DNA of 12,357 bases from JBAXHO01 sp037138855 (GTDB taxonomy: Bacteria; Patescibacteriota; Dojkabacteria; B142; OLB20), in the NCBI GenBank assembly GCA_037138855.1, contig JBAXHO010000051.1:1-12357 (forward strand), read 5' to 3'. The notes under the pieces were generated by a model. It was not told the origin of the DNA. It searched no databases and worked only from the letters and a program-made list of their open reading frames with translations. Position numbers and translations under genes: made by a program. Positions 5,614-12,357 of the stretch are shown in pieces. Within the stretch, counting starts at the first letter, position 1. Every line of letters starts with the position of its first letter.

Positions 5614-7015
5614 AGAATTCTTTTAAATATTTTGAGCGATAAAACATATTAAACGTAGAAAAGGGAATTTTTTTGAGATCAGGAGTGATGATGTGGACAC
5701 ATTCTTTTTTTACTGATTTCATATCAAAATTATATTGATCAATAAATGAGCTGACACTAATTCGAAAAGTATTATTATTAATATGTTCATATTTACTACT
5801 TTTAGATTTTAATCGATAATTTGCGGGGATTATTTTACGAAAGTCTTTGAAAAATTGAAAACAGTTACCATCATTACAAATGATGATCCCCTTGGCGAGA
5901 TTCTTAATAACATCTTCGGGATAAAAGGTGAAGGTATTTTCGATCATTGGTACATATTTTTGCGCAGCCATATTTCTTGTCACCGGAATAAATTGATCAC
6001 CTTCTCTGTAAAGGTAAGTGAAAGCAACTCTTTCAACATGACAGGGCAGGGGAATAAAATCATTCTTTTTAATCATGCCAGAAGTTTGTGATTCAATTCT
6101 TTTGAGAATACCGGTCAGGGTAATTCGTTTCGCCTCTTCTTGTTTACCTGGTAGTCTGCCAAAATATGCAATTGGTTGAAAATTTACACCGCGGATAAAT
6201 TTTGTCTTTAATCCAAAGTTGAGAATTGATCCCAGTTCATTTTCATTAACACCTGCAGCTACTGTAGTTACTAAAGTGATTGGGATTTGATATTTGGTAA
6301 GTAGGGCTATTGCTTTTTGTTTTTCTTTGGCAATATCTCGGCCCCGGAGTGCTTGATAAGTTTTAGCAGCTTGTCCATCATATTGTAAATATATTTCAAA
6401 ACCGCCTTTAAATTTGCTCAACTCAGCAACAAATGCTTCATCAGCTGCAATTTTCAAGCCATTCGTATTGAGCATGATATATTTAAATTTCTTCGCTTTG
6501 GCCAGGGCGATAATTTTCAGAATATCAGGATGCATTGTCGGCTCTCCGCCACTGATCTGGAGAATTTCAGCTTTGCCAAACTCTGAATCTTGATAAAAAT
6601 CCAGCATTTTTTCGATAGTTGTGAGTTCAAGAAATTTTCCTTTGCCAGAGCTGGCGTAGCATACCGGGCAACCCAAATCACAACTATTTGTAACTTCTAT
6701 CAGTCCAATACAAGTATGTTGTTCATGGTCTTCGCAGAGTCCGCAGTCATAAGGGCAGCCAAGTTTAACTTTGTTTTGAGTTTTCGAAAGGGTACCGGGT
6801 TTATCAAATTGAGAAGATTTTAAATAAAAATCCTGATCTTCTTCCAAAAGATGTTCAAGCATACCATGCTTCGGACAGCGTTTTTGTAATAAGACACGTT
6901 TATCTCGAAAAATAATTTTAGCAGGAACTTTTAAGTTACAATCAGGACAGAAACTGTAAGTAAATTCGTGAAAAGTATAATTTTTTTTTCGATTCAGATC
7001 TTTAGTTGGTGACAA
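5603..7015 (-). CDS. Radical SAM protein of the tetraether lipid synthase (Tes/MJ0619-like) type
   Basis: A 470-residue iron-sulfur enzyme. The N-terminal metal knuckle is CPDC (23-26) and CPKHG (47-51). The family hallmark CPYDCGLCEDHEQHTC spans 87-102 with cysteines 87, 91, 94 and 102. The radical SAM motif is C112-x3-C116-x2-C119, and SGGEPT (155-160) contacts SAM. Archaeal Tes joins lipid tails carbon to carbon; MJ0619 was linked to pterin methylation, so the family has several substrates. C-terminal cysteines here are C325, C380, C385 and C439. The usual PC...HPxC and tail FCxYN patterns read PCHVER and FSTFN, so an auxiliary cluster may be absent or differently bound. The start is TTG (7013-7015), since an in-frame TAG lies two codons upstream and no ATG comes before the first CxxC. 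It is the first gene of a tight operon with membrane lipid-type enzymes. Confidence 0.85.
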   Translation of the reverse strand: MSPTKDLNRKKNYTFHEFTYSFCPDCNLKVPAKIIFRDKRVLLQKRCPKHGMLEHLLEEDQDFYLKSSQFDKPGTLSKTQNKVKLGCPYDCGLCEDHEQHTCIGLIEVTNSCDLGCPVCYASSGKGKFLELTTIEKMLDFYQDSEFGKAEILQISGGEPTMHPDILKIIALAKAKKFKYIMLNTNGLKIAADEAFVAELSKFKGGFEIYLQYDGQAAKTYQALRGRDIAKEKQKAIALLTKYQIPITLVTTVAAGVNENELGSILNFGLKTKFIRGVNFQPIAYFGRLPGKQEEAKRITLTGILKRIESQTSGMIKKNDFIPLPCHVERVAFTYLYREGDQFIPVTRNMAAQKYVPMIENTFTFYPEDVIKNLAKGIIICNDGNCFQFFKDFRKIIPANYRLKSKSSKYEHINNNTFRISVSSFIDQYNFDMKSVKKECVHIITPDLKKIPFSTFNMFYRSKYLKEFYAS

Positions 7016-7035
7016 TACCTATATGCATTAAAGTA

Positions 7036-7052
7036 AACTTTAGTATAAAGTT
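7036..7052 (-). other. AT-rich hairpin over the promoter of the radical SAM operon
   Basis: AACTTTA (7036-7042) and TAAAGTT (7046-7052) form a perfect 7-bp stem with a 3-nt loop. It overlaps the proposed -10 hexamer, so it may be an operator half-site pair rather than an RNA structure. It is too A/T-rich and lacks the U-run of a good terminator for the gene ending at 7101. Confidence 0.35.
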
Positions 7053-7070
7053 CAATTCAGCAAAAATCAA
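7042..7070 (-). promoter_or_regulatory. Candidate sigma70-type promoter for the radical SAM operon
   Basis: On the minus strand TTGATT (7065-7070) and TATACT (7042-7047) are 17 bp apart. Transcription would start near 7035, leaving about 20 nt before the TTG start. The same -35 and spacing are found before the giant surface protein gene, which supports it. Read-through from that gene, 85 bp upstream, is still possible. Confidence 0.5.
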
Positions 7071-7100
7071 TCTAGTTATTTTAATGAAATTAAACCAGAG

Positions 7101-10100
7101 TTAGATTACTTTTCTCATTCTGATTATTAGTTTAATATTACCAGTTTTATCAACTTGATATGTAAGAAATTTAACTTTAGCTGGCGATTCAAACAGTTCA
7201 TTTGATGAATAACAACTATAATCAATAGCAAGTCCTTTTTTATCAGCCAGAACCATGTATTTACCAGGTTCCAGTTTGAAACTGAAGCGACCTTCCTGGT
7301 CTGACATTTGGACATCTATTTGTTGATTTTCTTTGATGGAGAAAATCCGAACAAAAACACCAGCTAGCCTACGGTTGGTATTGCTTTCCTGGACATGTCC
7401 CCAAGAATTACCTCGCTCAATAAGTAATTTATAACTATTGAATGCTATGAATATAAAATATATTAAGAGAATTAAGAAGCTTAATATATTTTGATTGTAT
7501 ATAAAGGCTAAAAATGCTAAAAGAAAACCGATTCCAAATAAAATAGTATTTAGTTTATATCCATTTTCTGTAAGAAATTGTTGAAATTCGAATTCGCTTT
7601 TATTTGCCGAAGCTGTTAATGCAAAGTCCAAAGCGACAATAGATTCATTTATTAAACTTATTGTTTTAGTGTTGAGTAGATATTTTGAATGTGCTACTTG
7701 TAATAAATAATTTCCTTTTGTAAAAGGGAACCCATATTTACCCTGAAGATCTGAAATAGCTGTTTGAAGAATTTCTCCAGTATTTTTATCAATCAAGCTA
7801 ATTCGAGCAAAAGGAATTGGTTCATTGGTATTATTATCATAAATAATTCCCCATTTTTTCTTGGATCGTGTTTTTAAAAACCAGGGGAATGATAAAAGGG
7901 AGAATGTACTATATGTCATACTGGAAAGAACTGAGGAAGCAAGGAAGATACTTACTGATCCGATAATACCAATTGTATTTAGATTTCCAAAAGAAGAAAG
8001 AATACTACTCTTGTTATTATTTTCTTCACCTGTAGTAGGCAAATTTGTCAATATTGGATTTATTGTTGTAATTTTGGGGGTGATAGTTATCAGAGTAGTT
8101 GGAATTACGGTTTCTGTAGGGATAACTGTAGTAGAAATCGTAGTCGTTATTGTTGGCACCAATGTATTATGAATTACTGTAATTGGTGTGGAAGTAACAG
8201 TAGGATTTATTGGAGCTGCAATAAGCGTAATTGTGTCATTGTATGACGAAGATTCTAAATCAGCTCCATCGAGATATTTTACATAAACGGTTTTTAATCC
8301 GAGACCACTAACTAGTGTCCAGCTTTTGGAGATTGCATAATTTTCATATGAACAGCCAGAGAAATCTTCCACATTACAAATCATCATTTTATTAATACCT
8401 GAAGAAGAATCTACCGCTGTTAAAGTTAACGTAACATTTGTGGAAGATGTAGTTTCAGCACCATTTGCTATAACAATACTGCCAGTGGGCGGTGTATTAT
8501 CAATGATAAAATTTGCTTGAGCATTGGAAGAAATATTATCTAAAATATCTCTGGAATTGACTTGAACATACCAGTTACCTTCTGCCAAAGGATCAGAAAA
8601 GGTATAACTAGTTGATGAAAGTAATAGTTTATTTGATTCGCAATCACTAAAATCATTTTGCTGACACCATTGGATTTCATATCCAGGATCAGCTAAACCC
8701 GAACCCTGATCTATGGATCCATCCCATTCGAGTTGGGGTAAATTGGAAGTCAGGGGTGATATTTGTTGAGGACTTCCTGGAATACTTGGAGCTTCGTTAT
8801 CAATCTTATCAACAACTAAATTTTGTTCAGCAGAGCAATTATCAGCAGCATCACAGGCAAAGTAATGCATGTCATCGTTTGTATTGAAAGTTAATTGACA
8901 TTGATCACTGCCAGAATTGGTTTCTGTGCTAGTGACTGCTTCGCATGTGGTATTACCAAAGCCAATGACGTTGTCAATAGCTGAAGCAGTAGCAATTTTA
9001 CTTTTAGCCCAATCCGGTGATACAGTAGCATCAATTAGTGGAGCAGAAAGATCTAGAACATTTAACATTTCAGTGGATGGTTCATAATTTCCCATCTTAT
9101 CATATGCTCTAATCCATAATTTCCAAAAGCCTTCACTTAAAGGAGTAGTCATCATGTAGCTATTTGTAGCAGCAGTATCAGATACTATTTCATTATTTTC
9201 GCATTGATCGGCTACCCATTTACACCAAGAAAGATAATATGGTGGATCTGCCAATCCTGAATCTAAATCGATTGATTCAGTCCAGGTTAAAGTAGGAGTG
9301 GAAGTGGTAAATCTAGTGGTATCAAACATAGGTTGTGAAGGACCATAGTTATCAGCATCGATAACGGCAAAGTATTGAACATCAGAGGTATTACCTGCTT
9401 GATCAGAGGCATAATACCAAAAATCTCCGAGGCTAGCATACATTTTTTCACAATAACTACCTGTACCTGTAAAGGTAACGCCATCATTCGAACAAAATGC
9501 ATTAGGTAGATTAGTATTATCATGAGCAGTGACTGAAATGACTTTTGTGAGAGCCCAGCCAACTGGATTTTCATCAAGAGTAAGTGTAGGAAGTACTGTA
9601 TCAATGTAAAAAGACCTGGTAGCGTTAGTAGTACTTGTATTGGTATAACTATCAATCGATCTGGTATGGACGGCATGGATACCATCTGCCAAGCTTAAAG
9701 AAATATAACAAATGTAGTTTTCTGTAATATTATCAAAGGTGCCGTCTTGGGGTTCGCAAGGATACCAGTTACCATCATGGTCAACTTCATATTCGACTGT
9801 ACTAATATTGGAAAGATTGTCTGTGGCAGTACCAGTGACTGATGGGGGAGTTTGGTAATAATAGTTACTTAATGCATCGATAGACACAGTAGGTCCATAA
9901 ATATCGAGAGTGTATTTAGTAATTCTGTTCGTACCAACATCTGTCACTAATATTTCATAATTATCATAATCGATACTGATACCAGAAATGTCATTATATT
10001 CACCTACTACAACTGAACCTGTATCAGCAGTGTTTGTGCCTGAAACCCAGTGCCATTGTCCTGTATTGAATCCGAAAGCTTGAATTCTGGAATTACCTTT

Positions 10101-10889
10101 GTCACCAATAATTATTAAACCTGTATTACCAGCAATTGCTATTGAAGAAGGTTGAGTTAATTCACTCACATTGGAGCCGGATGAGCCAAGTTGTACTTGA
10201 AATTCAAAAGTAGTGGCGTCAAAAATTTGAATGCGGTCGTTATTTTGGTCGACTACGAAAAGTAAGCCGTTATAATATGCCACATCTACTGGATTATTGA
10301 ATTCCATAGAACCATTCCCAAGTGAACCGAAGGCTCCGATAAATACTCCTGCGCTAGTAAATTTTTGAATACGATTATTACCTGAGTCGGCGATGTAAAT
10401 ATTATTGCTAGTATCATGGGTAATTCCTTTTGGGCTTTCAAACTCACTATTTAATGAACCTTGTGAACCAAAAGAACTTAGATATAGACCAAATGGACTA
10501 TAAATTTGAATATTGTGTTTACCAGCCCCGGAGTCAGCAATTACATATCTACCATTTGCCAGTTTATCAAAACCAGAGGGATCAACTACATCACCTGGAT
10601 CACTACCAAATGGCGCAAAACTAGAATAACTTGATATAAGGGAATTGTAGAAGGTGACTGAATTTGTATTAGCTGCGCCAGTTTTGTAAAGGACATTTAC
10701 TCTTCCTGCAAAATCGAGTTTTGCTTTATATGGTGAGGTGTAACCTGGGGTAATTGGATAATCACTAATTTGTGCTGGAGTATCTGTATATTGCCAGGAG
10801 GAAATTATTCTGGTGCAGCTAAAGGTGAAAACTGAGAAGATAAACAAGGCAATAGCAAATTTTGCAATCAAGACAGTATTCTTTTTCAT
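7101..10889 (-). CDS. Giant exported NHL/Ig-like protein with internal LPTTG and membrane-linked regulatory-like domains
   Basis: A 1262-residue surface protein. Residues 1-25 are a signal peptide or anchor (MKKN, a hydrophobic core, FTFSC). About 100-327 are NHL repeats, for example NNIYIADSGNNRIQKF and GLLFVVDQNNDRIQIFD, suggesting a beta-propeller. About 330-890 hold roughly six Ig-like domains. The units at 520-605 and 705-795 are clear relatives, sharing SGLADP and an EGxW motif. A Thr/Pro-rich stalk (892-949) leads to LPTTG (950-954), a hydrophobic span (972-1004) and KTRSKKK. Unlike a sortase substrate, the chain continues. A carboxypeptidase-regulatory-like domain follows (1012-1092), then two spans (1113-1131, 1133-1150) and a second such domain (1164-1258). 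The last parts are probably cytoplasmic. The function is likely adhesion or sensing, by inference. There is no Shine-Dalgarno before the ATG. It lies 85 bp upstream of the radical SAM gene on the same strand. Confidence 0.85.
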   Translation of the reverse strand: MKKNTVLIAKFAIALFIFSVFTFSCTRIISSWQYTDTPAQISDYPITPGYTSPYKAKLDFAGRVNVLYKTGAANTNSVTFYNSLISSYSSFAPFGSDPGDVVDPSGFDKLANGRYVIADSGAGKHNIQIYSPFGLYLSSFGSQGSLNSEFESPKGITHDTSNNIYIADSGNNRIQKFTSAGVFIGAFGSLGNGSMEFNNPVDVAYYNGLLFVVDQNNDRIQIFDATTFEFQVQLGSSGSNVSELTQPSSIAIAGNTGLIIIGDKGNSRIQAFGFNTGQWHWVSGTNTADTGSVVVGEYNDISGISIDYDNYEILVTDVGTNRITKYTLDIYGPTVSIDALSNYYYQTPPSVTGTATDNLSNISTVEYEVDHDGNWYPCEPQDGTFDNITENYICYISLSLADGIHAVHTRSIDSYTNTSTTNATRSFYIDTVLPTLTLDENPVGWALTKVISVTAHDNTNLPNAFCSNDGVTFTGTGSYCEKMYASLGDFWYYASDQAGNTSDVQYFAVIDADNYGPSQPMFDTTRFTTSTPTLTWTESIDLDSGLADPPYYLSWCKWVADQCENNEIVSDTAATNSYMMTTPLSEGFWKLWIRAYDKMGNYEPSTEMLNVLDLSAPLIDATVSPDWAKSKIATASAIDNVIGFGNTTCEAVTSTETNSGSDQCQLTFNTNDDMHYFACDAADNCSAEQNLVVDKIDNEAPSIPGSPQQISPLTSNLPQLEWDGSIDQGSGLADPGYEIQWCQQNDFSDCESNKLLLSSTSYTFSDPLAEGNWYVQVNSRDILDNISSNAQANFIIDNTPPTGSIVIANGAETTSSTNVTLTLTAVDSSSGINKMMICNVEDFSGCSYENYAISKSWTLVSGLGLKTVYVKYLDGADLESSSYNDTITLIAAPINPTVTSTPITVIHNTLVPTITTTISTTVIPTETVIPTTLITITPKITTINPILTNLPTTGEENNNKSSILSSFGNLNTIGIIGSVSIFLASSVLSSMTYSTFSLLSFPWFLKTRSKKKWGIIYDNNTNEPIPFARISLIDKNTGEILQTAISDLQGKYGFPFTKGNYLLQVAHSKYLLNTKTISLINESIVALDFALTASANKSEFEFQQFLTENGYKLNTILFGIGFLLAFLAFIYNQNILSFLILLIYFIFIAFNSYKLLIERGNSWGHVQESNTNRRLAGVFVRIFSIKENQQIDVQMSDQEGRFSFKLEPGKYMVLADKKGLAIDYSCYSSNELFESPAKVKFLTYQVDKTGNIKLIIRMRKVI

Positions 10890-10895
10890 TTTTTA

Positions 10896-10922
10896 TTGAT
10901 AATAGTAAATGCTGTTTATAAT
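10896..10922 (+). promoter_or_regulatory. Candidate promoter for formamidopyrimidine-DNA glycosylase
   Basis: On the plus strand TTGATA (10896-10901) precedes a perfect TATAAT (10917-10922), but the spacing is 15 bp, shorter than usual. An alternative -10 is TATGAT (10935-10940), which lacks a good -35. Either lies in the 84-bp divergent gap and overlaps the opposing promoter, so the two genes may compete for polymerase. Confidence 0.35.
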
Positions 10923-10948
10923 ATATTTAGTATCTATGATAAAATCAA
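10920..10948 (-). promoter_or_regulatory. Candidate sigma70-type promoter for the giant surface protein
   Basis: On the minus strand TTGATT (10943-10948) and TATATT (10920-10925) are 17 bp apart. The start would be near 10912, about 23 nt before the ATG. This matches the promoter proposed for the radical SAM operon in -35 sequence, spacing and leader length. Confidence 0.5.
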
Positions 10949-10973
10949 GTTAAATCAGTAATAAACCAATTCA

Positions 10974-11786
10974 ATGCCAGAGCTTCCTGAAGTACATACC
11001 ATTATTTATCAAATAAAACCTTTTGTAGAAAAAAGTATAATTCGCAATCTGGTGATATTTCCGAAGGGAGTGAAAATGATTTTGCCTTACTCTGTGGAAG
11101 AATTACGACAAAATGTAAAAGGAAAAACAATCAAAAAAATTGAACGTTTAGGTAAGTATATAATTTTCAATTTATCAAATTCAGAAAATATCATTGCTCA
11201 CCTACGAATGACAGGTTCTTTACAGATCAGTAAGCATGTGTTAAATCATCAGCATAATCGTTTGTATTTAGATTTGGGGGAAGTTTATTTAAATTTTATT
11301 GATTTAAGGCGATTTGCTACATTTCATTTCACTAAAAATAAAAGTGAATATTTAAAAAAGGTAGGGATGGATGCTTTGGATAAGAAATTGAATGTGCGTG
11401 TACTACAAAATTTAGCTAGGAATTCTTCTGTGAGTATTTATAAATTTCTCTTAGATCAACAAAAAATAGCAGGAATTGGTAATATTTATGCCAATGAAAT
11501 CATGTTCCTTGCTCAGATAAATCCTGAGTGTAGTGTAAATAAGATTTCTCTAAAAAAATGGCAGATTATTTTTGATAAGATAAAATTAACTTTGGAGCAA
11601 GCAATTAGTTTTAATGGCACAACAATTTTGAATTTCAAAGATAGTCATGATGAATCCGGGAAATTTCAAGAAAAATTATTTGTTTATGGGAGAGAAGGTA
11701 AATTGTGTAAGGTTTGTGGTAGTAAAATATTGAGAAAAAAAATTAATGGAAGAAGTGTATTTTATTGTTTAAATTGTCAGTGCTAG
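10974..11786 (+). CDS. mutM: Formamidopyrimidine-DNA glycosylase (Fpg/MutM)
   Basis: A complete 270-residue Fpg, a bifunctional glycosylase/AP lyase that removes 8-oxoguanine and formamidopyrimidines from DNA. The N-terminus MPELPEVHTI provides the catalytic proline (P2, exposed when Met is removed) and E3. K61 in GKYI is the conserved beta-strand lysine. M79 in HLRMTG and R112-R113-F114 are the expected void-filling residues. The helix-two-turn-helix is at about 162-177 (QQKIAGIGNIYANEI) with N170. The zinc finger is C245-x2-C248 and C265-x2-C268, with R260 in GRSVFYC. Length is typical. The P2/E3 pair fixes the ATG at 10974, although no Shine-Dalgarno precedes it. The intact zinc finger separates it from plant-type or Nei-like relatives. 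A protein-repair methyltransferase follows 71 bp downstream on the same strand. Confidence 0.96.
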   Translation: MPELPEVHTIIYQIKPFVEKSIIRNLVIFPKGVKMILPYSVEELRQNVKGKTIKKIERLGKYIIFNLSNSENIIAHLRMTGSLQISKHVLNHQHNRLYLDLGEVYLNFIDLRRFATFHFTKNKSEYLKKVGMDALDKKLNVRVLQNLARNSSVSIYKFLLDQQKIAGIGNIYANEIMFLAQINPECSVNKISLKKWQIIFDKIKLTLEQAISFNGTTILNFKDSHDESGKFQEKLFVYGREGKLCKVCGSKILRKKINGRSVFYCLNCQC

Positions 11787-11795
11787 TATTATTGG

Positions 11796-11822
11796 TTGCC
11801 AGTTTTAATTTGTTTGTGGCAA
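11796..11822 (+). terminator. Weak hairpin after mutM
   Basis: TTGCCA (11796-11801) and TGGCAA (11817-11822) form a 6-bp stem with a 15-nt loop, starting 9 nt after the mutM stop. The T-rich stretch after it is broken (GTTAAATTTT), so it is a poor intrinsic terminator and may only slow polymerase before the next gene. Confidence 0.25.
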
Positions 11823-11857
11823 GTTAAATTTTAAGTCAATAATTAATGTGATTTTAC

Positions 11858-12357
11858 ATGTATAACTATTATTCGCAACCACAAACTAACAGGGAATTAA
11901 TTGAGAGCTTAAAGATCAATTGGGTATTAAATACACCGGCAATAGAAAAAGCGTTACTGAAATATGATCGTAAATTATTTATTCCTACAGAATTTGCAGC
12001 ACAAAGTTATTTGGATCAGCCTATTGAGATTGGTTCAGGTCAAACCATTTCGCAGCCATTTACATTAGCCTTTATGTTGGAATTGTTGAATGTACAAAGT
12101 GGAGATAAAATTCTGGACATCGGTTCTGGATCATGCTGGAGTACAGCTTTGTTAGCTGGTTTGGCAGGTGAGAAAAGTCAGGTGACTGGACTGGAGATTC
12201 GCAAAAGTGTCTGGAAATTTGGTAGTAAGAACTTACAGCAATTTACTTTGAATAATGTAAGAAACATTTTAGCTGTGGATGGGCAGGTCGGACTGTCTAA
12301 GAAAAAATTTGATCGGATTCTGGTTTCTGCTGCAGCCCAAACTTTATCTGAAGAATT
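11858..12357 (+). CDS. pcm: Protein-L-isoaspartate O-methyltransferase, cut by the window edge
   Basis: The first 166 codons of a soluble SAM-dependent methyltransferase that methylates isoaspartate in aged proteins and so starts their repair. The substrate loop reads GSGQTISQPFTLAFML (59-74), the classical PIMT segment. Motif I is KILDIGSGSCWSTALL (84-99), binding SAM, and TGLEI (110-114) carries the acid that holds the ribose. FDRILVSAAA (151-160) is the PIMT post-motif. GSGSC replaces the usual GSGSG/TGSGY at the end of the glycine loop, a mild variation. The ATG at 11858 is chosen because the upstream in-frame ATG at 11846 is followed at once by TGA. No Shine-Dalgarno is visible. About 40-60 C-terminal residues are probably missing. 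Confidence 0.92.
   Translation, partial: MYNYYSQPQTNRELIESLKINWVLNTPAIEKALLKYDRKLFIPTEFAAQSYLDQPIEIGSGQTISQPFTLAFMLELLNVQSGDKILDIGSGSCWSTALLAGLAGEKSQVTGLEIRKSVWKFGSKNLQQFTLNNVRNILAVDGQVGLSKKKFDRILVSAAAQTLSEE

Noticed and set aside
5855..6823. Plus-strand frames opposite the radical SAM gene (5855-6091 and 6590-6823)
   Set aside because: Both lie over conserved coding sequence of the radical SAM enzyme and show no own motifs.
7861..8172. Open frame of 103 codons on the plus strand inside the giant protein gene
   Set aside because: Its Val/Ile-rich product is the antisense of the Thr/Pro stalk codons; no family pattern and no leader signals.
9287..9685. Minus-strand frame of 132 codons in another phase of the giant protein gene
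   Set aside because: Shadow frame over Ig-like domains that are clearly coded in the main frame; Leu/Pro/Met-rich nonsense composition.
11846..11851. ATG at 11846 as the start of pcm
   Set aside because: It is in frame but the next codon is TGA.

Overview
The window is AT-rich bacterial DNA in the standard code (TGA ends at least three genes). It looks like a small-genome bacterium of the Patescibacteria/CPR type, possibly Microgenomates. The basis is weak: base composition, tight gene packing, few Shine-Dalgarno sites, and a giant surface protein that combines NHL repeats, Ig-like domains and carboxypeptidase-regulatory-like modules. No rRNA, tRNA or ribosomal protein gene is present to fix the taxonomy.

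Layout. From 37 to 3018, all on the minus strand, transcription would run: ribbon-helix-helix antitoxin, PIN toxin, divergent guanylate-kinase-like protein, then an unrecognised 507-residue protein. Upstream of the antitoxin lie a cluster of TACAGT/ACTGTA half-sites, probably its operator, and a short array of 7-nt repeats. A 43-residue single-span membrane protein (3184-3315, plus strand) ends stop-on-stop against the next minus-strand gene.

From 7015 down to 3312 is a compact minus-strand operon. Its order is a radical SAM enzyme of the tetraether-lipid-synthase (Tes/MJ0619) type, an ICMT/PEMT-like membrane methyltransferase, a Cys-rich DUF4395-like membrane protein, a divergent Lgt-like protein and a small three-span membrane protein. 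The first four genes overlap by 11, 14 and 4 bp, which points to coupled translation and a shared job. I infer modification of a membrane lipid or lipidated molecule, but the substrate is unknown. The Lgt-like member lacks several residues known to matter in E. coli Lgt, so lipoprotein maturation should not be assumed.

Upstream of that operon, on the same strand, is a 1262-residue secreted or membrane protein (7101-10889). It has an export signal, an NHL propeller, a series of Ig-like domains, a Thr/Pro stalk, an internal LPTTG motif, then membrane spans alternating with two carboxypeptidase-regulatory-like domains. This gene and the radical SAM gene each have a similar minus-strand promoter candidate (TTGATT-N17-TATAcT or TATAtT).

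Divergently, on the plus strand, are formamidopyrimidine-DNA glycosylase (10974-11786) and the start of protein-L-isoaspartate O-methyltransferase (11858 to the window edge). These are damage-repair enzymes for DNA and protein.

The most novel element is the Tes-like/ICMT/DUF4395/Lgt-like operon. Next are the giant protein with an internal sorting motif and the intergenic heptamer repeats.
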